Part shown: piece by piece, positions 5,966 to 7,906 of the stretch | How positions within the stretch are numbered: the first letter of the stretch is position 1 | How the letters are laid out: every line of letters begins with the position of its first letter | The notes under the pieces: model-generated | The model's database searches: none | The model's input: the letters and a program-made list of their open reading frames with translations, nothing else | What the model was told of the DNA's origin: nothing | Position numbers and translations under genes: made by a program | Source of the DNA: Chlamydiota bacterium | GTDB taxonomy: Bacteria > Chlamydiota > Chlamydiia > Chlamydiales > SLFE01 | Length of the DNA stretch: 7,906 bases | Direction: 5' to 3' | Assembly: GCA_011065065.1 (NCBI GenBank) | Contig: JAAKFL010000084.1 | Coordinates: forward strand, 1 to 7,906

Positions 5966-7750
5966 TCAAGTTCTTCTTAAGCTAAGGATCATGGATTTTC
6001 TCATGAATGATTTTCTTTTCATCCTATCAATTTTTACCTGAATTGCATGATGACCGTGAGTCGCGGCAGTTTGGCTTGCTGTTAAATCACAATAATCCTT
6101 TGCCCATAATTCTAATTTATTCATTGTCAGCAAAAAATCTACGATTTCTTCGTGCCCTTGACTGGCTGCGTGAAAAAGCGCTGTTCTCCCAATATCATCT
6201 TTTGCATTGATATATGCCCCTTTTGCGCACAAGTTTTTCAAAGTCAAAAACTCATTATGTCGAGCCGCACGACAGATCAAAGGACGGGCAAAATGATCAC
6301 AGGCGTTTATATTAGCACCATGTGAAATGAAATAATCCATGACAGTATCGTCCCCATATTTTGCTGCAAAGTAAAATTGGGTACGACCAGATCGGGTTGG
6401 AGCTTCCACATCAGCGTGATGATCCAGTAATATCTGAGCCACATCCAATTTACCGTTCTCAACTGCCAGATAAAGGGCTGTCTTTCCACTAAAATCATGT
6501 TTCTCAGTTTTTGCTTTATGTTTTAAAAGCCTTTCGACCACCTGACAGTGACCCTCAATTGACGCAAGCATCAATGAGGTACGCCCATTACTGTCCTTAG
6601 CGTTGATATAAGCTTTTGCCTTCAAAAGTTGTTTCACAAGAGAAACATGTCCAGATTTTGCGACAATATGAAGAGGGGTCACGCTTTCATGATCCTTACG
6701 TCCATCCACATCAGCTCCGGCATTCAAAAGAATCTCAACCATTTTTTTGTCTCCTCGACCGGTAGCGGTGCAGAGTTCTGTTTTTCCTGATTGACAAATA
6801 TGATTGACGTCTGCCCCATGCTCAATCAGCAATTCGACAATTTGATAATGTCGGATATACAAAGCTATTGAAAGCGGAGTCTTCAGATTGGATAAACCTC
6901 TGACTTCCGCATCGAATTCAGCACCATGCTCCAATAAAAGTTTCACAATTTCAAAATGACCCGTTTGAGCAGCCACATAAAGGGGTGTACACTGTTTTTC
7001 GTTTTTTCTGAGATTGGGATCCGCATGATGTTCTAGTAAAAAACTCACAGCCTCTACTTGGCCACTTTGGACCGCAAAAAATAAAGGGGTCTTATTAGAA
7101 TAATCATAATCATTAACGTTGACTCCACGCTCGATTAAGAACTCCGATATTTCATGGTGGCCACAAAGAACTGAAACGACAAATGCTCGCCACAATGCCG
7201 AATGGTTGATCTCATCTTTTCCTTCCAGCAAAATTTTTACAGTTCCAAGATCTCCCGATTCTGTTGCACGGTAAATAAGAGACACTCCTTTATGATCTTC
7301 GACATTGACATCAGCTCCGTGTTCTATCAGTCTTTCAAAAATTCCCCACTGCTGCTTTTCAAAGGCAATTTCCAGAGCCGTTTTATGTTTCGATTGATTC
7401 ACATCTGCATGATGATCAAGTAAAAGTTCTACGACTTTATCATGTCCCTTACTGACCGATAAATAAAGCGGCGTATGATTCTGTTCATCATAAACATCAG
7501 TTATCGCTTTGTTTTCCAGTAGCAATTGTGTCATATCGACAAATCCTCGTTTAGCAGCAATATGCAAAGGAACTTGACCTGCTCGGGTCGAAAAATTAGG
7601 AGTGACCCCACAACGCAAAAGTTCAGTTGTTAATCGATAATTTTGTGTTTCCACTGCGTCATACAATAACGTAAACTTTTCATCACCTAACATCGTTACT
7701 TCTAAAGGATCAAATTTATAAATTTGTGGTTCTATACTTGTCGATTCCAT
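5966..7750 (-). CDS. Multi-ankyrin-repeat protein, candidate host-interaction factor
   Basis: This 594-residue protein is built almost entirely of about 17 consecutive ankyrin repeats (residues about 24-575), each near 33 residues with the pattern TPL-x-x-A-x-x-GH-x-x-(I/V)V-x-x-LL-x-x-GA-(D/N)-(V/I)-N. Good examples are the repeats with TPLYVAAQTGHFEIVKLLLE, TPLHIVAKSGHVSLVKQLL and TALFHAASQGHEEIVDFLL. Ankyrin repeats bind other proteins, and in intracellular bacteria such proteins are often secreted into the host cell. There is no Sec signal peptide, no membrane segment and no added enzymatic domain. The first 23 residues are non-repetitive, and the last ~18 are strongly basic (KRKSFMRKS to LRRT). 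I chose the ATG at 7750 over one at 7756 because the AGGAGG core lies 7 bases from the former and only 1 base from the latter. The gene stands alone on the - strand. Its partner and function are unknown. Confidence 0.9.
   Translation of the reverse strand: MESTSIEPQIYKFDPLEVTMLGDEKFTLLYDAVETQNYRLTTELLRCGVTPNFSTRAGQVPLHIAAKRGFVDMTQLLLENKAITDVYDEQNHTPLYLSVSKGHDKVVELLLDHHADVNQSKHKTALEIAFEKQQWGIFERLIEHGADVNVEDHKGVSLIYRATESGDLGTVKILLEGKDEINHSALWRAFVVSVLCGHHEISEFLIERGVNVNDYDYSNKTPLFFAVQSGQVEAVSFLLEHHADPNLRKNEKQCTPLYVAAQTGHFEIVKLLLEHGAEFDAEVRGLSNLKTPLSIALYIRHYQIVELLIEHGADVNHICQSGKTELCTATGRGDKKMVEILLNAGADVDGRKDHESVTPLHIVAKSGHVSLVKQLLKAKAYINAKDSNGRTSLMLASIEGHCQVVERLLKHKAKTEKHDFSGKTALYLAVENGKLDVAQILLDHHADVEAPTRSGRTQFYFAAKYGDDTVMDYFISHGANINACDHFARPLICRAARHNEFLTLKNLCAKGAYINAKDDIGRTALFHAASQGHEEIVDFLLTMNKLELWAKDYCDLTASQTAATHGHHAIQVKIDRMKRKSFMRKSMILSLRRT
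6877..6975 (-). repeat. Representative well-conserved ankyrin repeat unit
   Basis: This is one of about 17 tandem units in the protein on this strand, marked as an example. It encodes TPLYVAAQTGHFEIVKLLLE followed by the HGAE loop, close to the ankyrin consensus. The units differ clearly in DNA sequence, so the array is old rather than freshly duplicated. Boundaries are approximate. Confidence 0.55.
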
Positions 7751-7756
7751 AAACAT

Positions 7757-7764
7757 ACCTCCTC
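7757..7764 (-). promoter_or_regulatory. Shine-Dalgarno site of the ankyrin gene
   Basis: On the - strand this reads GAGGAGGT, a near-perfect anti-16S match. The AGGAGG core (7758-7763) is 1 base from the ATG at 7756 but 7 bases from the ATG at 7750. Initiation should therefore occur at 7750, removing two residues from the longest reading frame. Confidence 0.8.
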
Positions 7765-7884
7765 ACCTGCTTTTTGCGGCCACAATATCTTTTAAAGTTT
7801 TTTTTTGAAACTAATAAAAAATATCTCTCTGAGATTTCGGTGTTACGGAGAAAAATTTTCAGAACTCCACGACAAAAAAAATGA

Positions 7885-7906
7885 GAGTGAGAGGGGTCAG
7901 ACGTGA
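7885..7906 (+). repeat. GAGGGGTCAGAC-type repeat at right edge (incomplete)
   Basis: The sequence GTGAGAGGGGTCAGACGTGA ends the window. Its core GAGGGGTCAGA matches the GAGGGGTCA and GAGGGGCCAGA copies at 5932-5940 and 5944-5954, in the same orientation. The element probably continues beyond the window. Confidence 0.5.

Noticed and set aside
7823..7835. ATCTC/GAGAT inverted repeat upstream of the ankyrin gene
   Set aside because: It has a 5-bp stem with a 3-base loop, no following T-run, and no neighbouring consensus, so it is within chance expectation.

Overview
This window holds the structural end of a urease operon on the + strand, followed by two genes that plausibly serve it, and then two unrelated genes on the - strand. 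The DNA is moderately AT-rich with many A and T runs, and gene starts carry clear Shine-Dalgarno sites, so it is bacterial. The signal-peptide outer-membrane protein indicates a diderm. A long ankyrin-repeat protein and an outer-membrane protein with several cysteines fit an amoeba- or protist-associated intracellular bacterium such as a chlamydia-like (Parachlamydiales/Simkania-type) organism. A Legionella- or Coxiella-like gammaproteobacterium is also possible. The lineage is an inference and is not proven by the window.

Positions 2-3111: ureD (5' end cut off by the window edge), ureA, ureB and ureC lie tightly packed in one transcription unit. The three urease subunits are full length. UreC keeps the nickel ligands, the lysine that is carbamylated, and the catalytic flap residues, so the enzyme should be active once matured. 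The usual maturation genes ureE, ureF and ureG are absent downstream, so they must lie upstream of ureD or elsewhere.

Positions 3172-5041: a six-helix-type membrane protein with an H-x5-D-H motif and a histidine-rich loop is probably the nickel permease of the system (UreH/NiCoT/RcnA-like). A porin-like outer-membrane beta-barrel follows after 106 bases. Its most credible start is a TTG at 3932 behind a strong ribosome binding site, which gives a clean signal peptide. Together these genes would form a route in which the porin admits a small solute (possibly urea or nickel), the permease imports nickel, UreD helps load it, and UreABC hydrolyses urea to ammonia and CO2.

Positions 5018-7906: on the - strand, a class I glutamine amidotransferase-like protein overlaps the porin tail to tail by 24 bases. 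A 249-base gap with two perfect hairpins and a degenerate GAGGGGYCA tandem repeat separates it from a protein made almost wholly of about 17 ankyrin repeats, a candidate host-interaction protein. A third copy of the GAGGGGTCA repeat sits upstream of that gene at the right edge, so the ankyrin gene is bracketed by same-orientation repeats.
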